This document shows, in pieces, positions 40,920 to 41,747 of a DNA stretch of 41,747 bases. The stretch is taken from the NCBI GenBank assembly GCA_020632885.1, contig JACKEQ010000041.1:1-41747 (forward strand), in the 5' to 3' direction. Within the stretch, counting starts at the first letter, position 1. Every line of letters starts with the position of its first letter. The notes below the pieces were generated by a model that was not told where the DNA came from, ran no database searches, and was given only the letters and a program-made list of their open reading frames with translations. Origin of the DNA: Alphaproteobacteria bacterium. Lineage in GTDB: Bacteria; Myxococcota_A; UBA796; GCA-2862545. Made by a program: the position numbers and the translations under genes.

Positions 40920-41747
40920 TGCCGTTCGGACCCAAGCTGCCGGCCTTCCTGTTCGGGGCGTCCCGCCCGGTGGACGCCGATGTCCCCGACGTCCCCGAGG
41001 GCCTCGCTCCCCTGGACGGGGCCTTCGAGCTCTCGCTGGAGGGCGCCGCGGACGTCGAGCTGGTGCCGACCCAGGTCCGCGCACCCGTGCCAGACGTCGC
41101 CGCGGAGCCCATGCAGGTGGATCTGCTCACGCCCTTCGACGCGACCGACGTGGGCGACGGCACCCTGGTGCTCGACGACGGCCTGTGGATCCCGCGGCCG
41201 ACGCGTCCGGTCCCGGCGATCGGGACGTCCACGCCGAACAGCCCGGAGCGCGTGGTCGCGCCCGGTCCGCGCCCGGTCGCCGGGCGTCCGCAGTCCCTCC
41301 AGGGGGCACCCCTGCCGGTCGTCCGGGCGCCCGAGGCCGCACGCCCGGTGACCGCGCCCGTGGCGGACGTGGAGCACGCCCAGACCCGGGGAGTCCGCCC
41401 GGAGCCCCAGGCCGATCAGCATCGCCCTGCGGATCCCGCCGAGCCGCTCGCGACCTCCGTCGTGATGCCGATCGTCGCTCCGCCCACGGCGCTCGCCCCG
41501 GTCGCGCCTGTGGCGCTGGAGGCGAACGTCGGCAGCGAGGTCGCGACGCGTCCCGAGGTACCGGCGACGCGACTCCCGATGGGTGCCGAGCAGGTCCGCC
41601 CGGAGGTCGTGCCGTCTGCCGTTCCGCCGGTCGCGCTGTCTCCCGTCCCGACCCCCGCGCCGTCGGCCGGTCCGGCCACCGTCTCGAGCACCGTGTCGAC
41701 CAGCGCACCGTCGGCCTCCCGGATCCCCGCGCCGTCGGCCGCTCCGA
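40916..41747 (+). CDS. Probable flagellar hook-length control protein FliK, N-terminal part (cut by window edge)
   Basis: From the ATG at 40916 (overlapping the previous stop as ATGATG) the frame is open for 277 codons to the window end without a stop. It begins MMPFGPKLPAFLFGASRPVD and becomes a long Pro/Ala/Val-rich low-complexity chain (for example PPTALAPVAPVALEANVG, VSSTVSTSAPSAS). FliK is a ruler protein with just such a poorly conserved N-terminal region, and its conserved C-terminal domain would lie beyond the window. The identification therefore rests on composition and the fliJ-motE-fliK order. Confidence 0.55.
   Translation, partial: MMPFGPKLPAFLFGASRPVDADVPDVPEGLAPLDGAFELSLEGAADVELVPTQVRAPVPDVAAEPMQVDLLTPFDATDVGDGTLVLDDGLWIPRPTRPVPAIGTSTPNSPERVVAPGPRPVAGRPQSLQGAPLPVVRAPEAARPVTAPVADVEHAQTRGVRPEPQADQHRPADPAEPLATSVVMPIVAPPTALAPVAPVALEANVGSEVATRPEVPATRLPMGAEQVRPEVVPSAVPPVALSPVPTPAPSAGPATVSSTVSTSAPSASRIPAPSAAP

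Overview
This is a high-GC, densely packed window from a Gram-negative bacterium, most likely a Myxococcota (deltaproteobacterial-type) lineage that makes flagella. I infer this from three things: an rpsO-pnp-dut housekeeping block; many Ser/Thr kinases, HDOD proteins and histidine kinases; and three large surface proteins with Asp-rich or MopE/FG-GAP repeats that end in a Cys-(about 13 aa)-Arg-rich tail resembling MYXO-CTERM. No rRNA, tRNA, IS element, phage or CRISPR array was found, and no stretch longer than 300 bases lacks a gene.

Layout. (1) 1-1138, minus: an HDOD protein followed 8 bp later by a Ser/Thr kinase cut by the window edge. (2) 1258-6787, plus: a tight five-gene signalling operon holding a membrane histidine-kinase-like protein without its phospho-His, a TPR/methyltransferase-like protein, a PAS histidine kinase, a receiver-HDOD protein and a receiver-degenerate HD-GYP protein. 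(3) 6784-12808: a metallo-beta-lactamase-fold lipoprotein and a very large FG-GAP/ASPIC-UnbV protein (minus), then a beta-helix/MopE surface protein (plus). (4) 12805-16790: a TipA-type MerR regulator with a perfect 15-bp palindrome, divergent from rpsO, pnp and dut. (5) 16838-22130: two tandem paralogous secreted proteins of unknown family, an AlkD-like glycosylase, an unknown secreted protein and a membrane M23 peptidase. (6) 22139-30590: a Ser/Thr kinase, an acyltransferase-SGNH protein, a DmpA-type peptidase, a Tat-type FAD oxidoreductase with an inserted Rieske domain, and a membrane Ser/Thr kinase translationally coupled to it. (7) 30658-41747: a flagellar region (fliA-flgF-flgG-flgA-flgH as an overlapping operon, a histidine kinase, a MopE-repeat surface protein, flhA, then fliJ-like, motE-like and fliK-like genes running off the end).

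How the genes work together. The left end looks like one phosphorelay hub: one competent kinase, two homologous receivers with different outputs, and one kinase-like scaffold. The right end builds the flagellar rod, L-ring, export gate and probably hook-length control. Gene spacing is extreme. Most co-directional neighbours overlap by ATGA or TGATG, and two convergent pairs share a single CTAG as both stop codons.

Most notable for follow-up: the operon with two members that lost catalytic residues; the family of very short, uncharged signal peptides, including one lipoprotein signal of only seven residues before Cys; the compact MYXO-CTERM-like tails; the TipA-like regulator next to rpsO; the Rieske-in-flavoprotein/kinase pair; and the duplicated six-cysteine secreted proteins.
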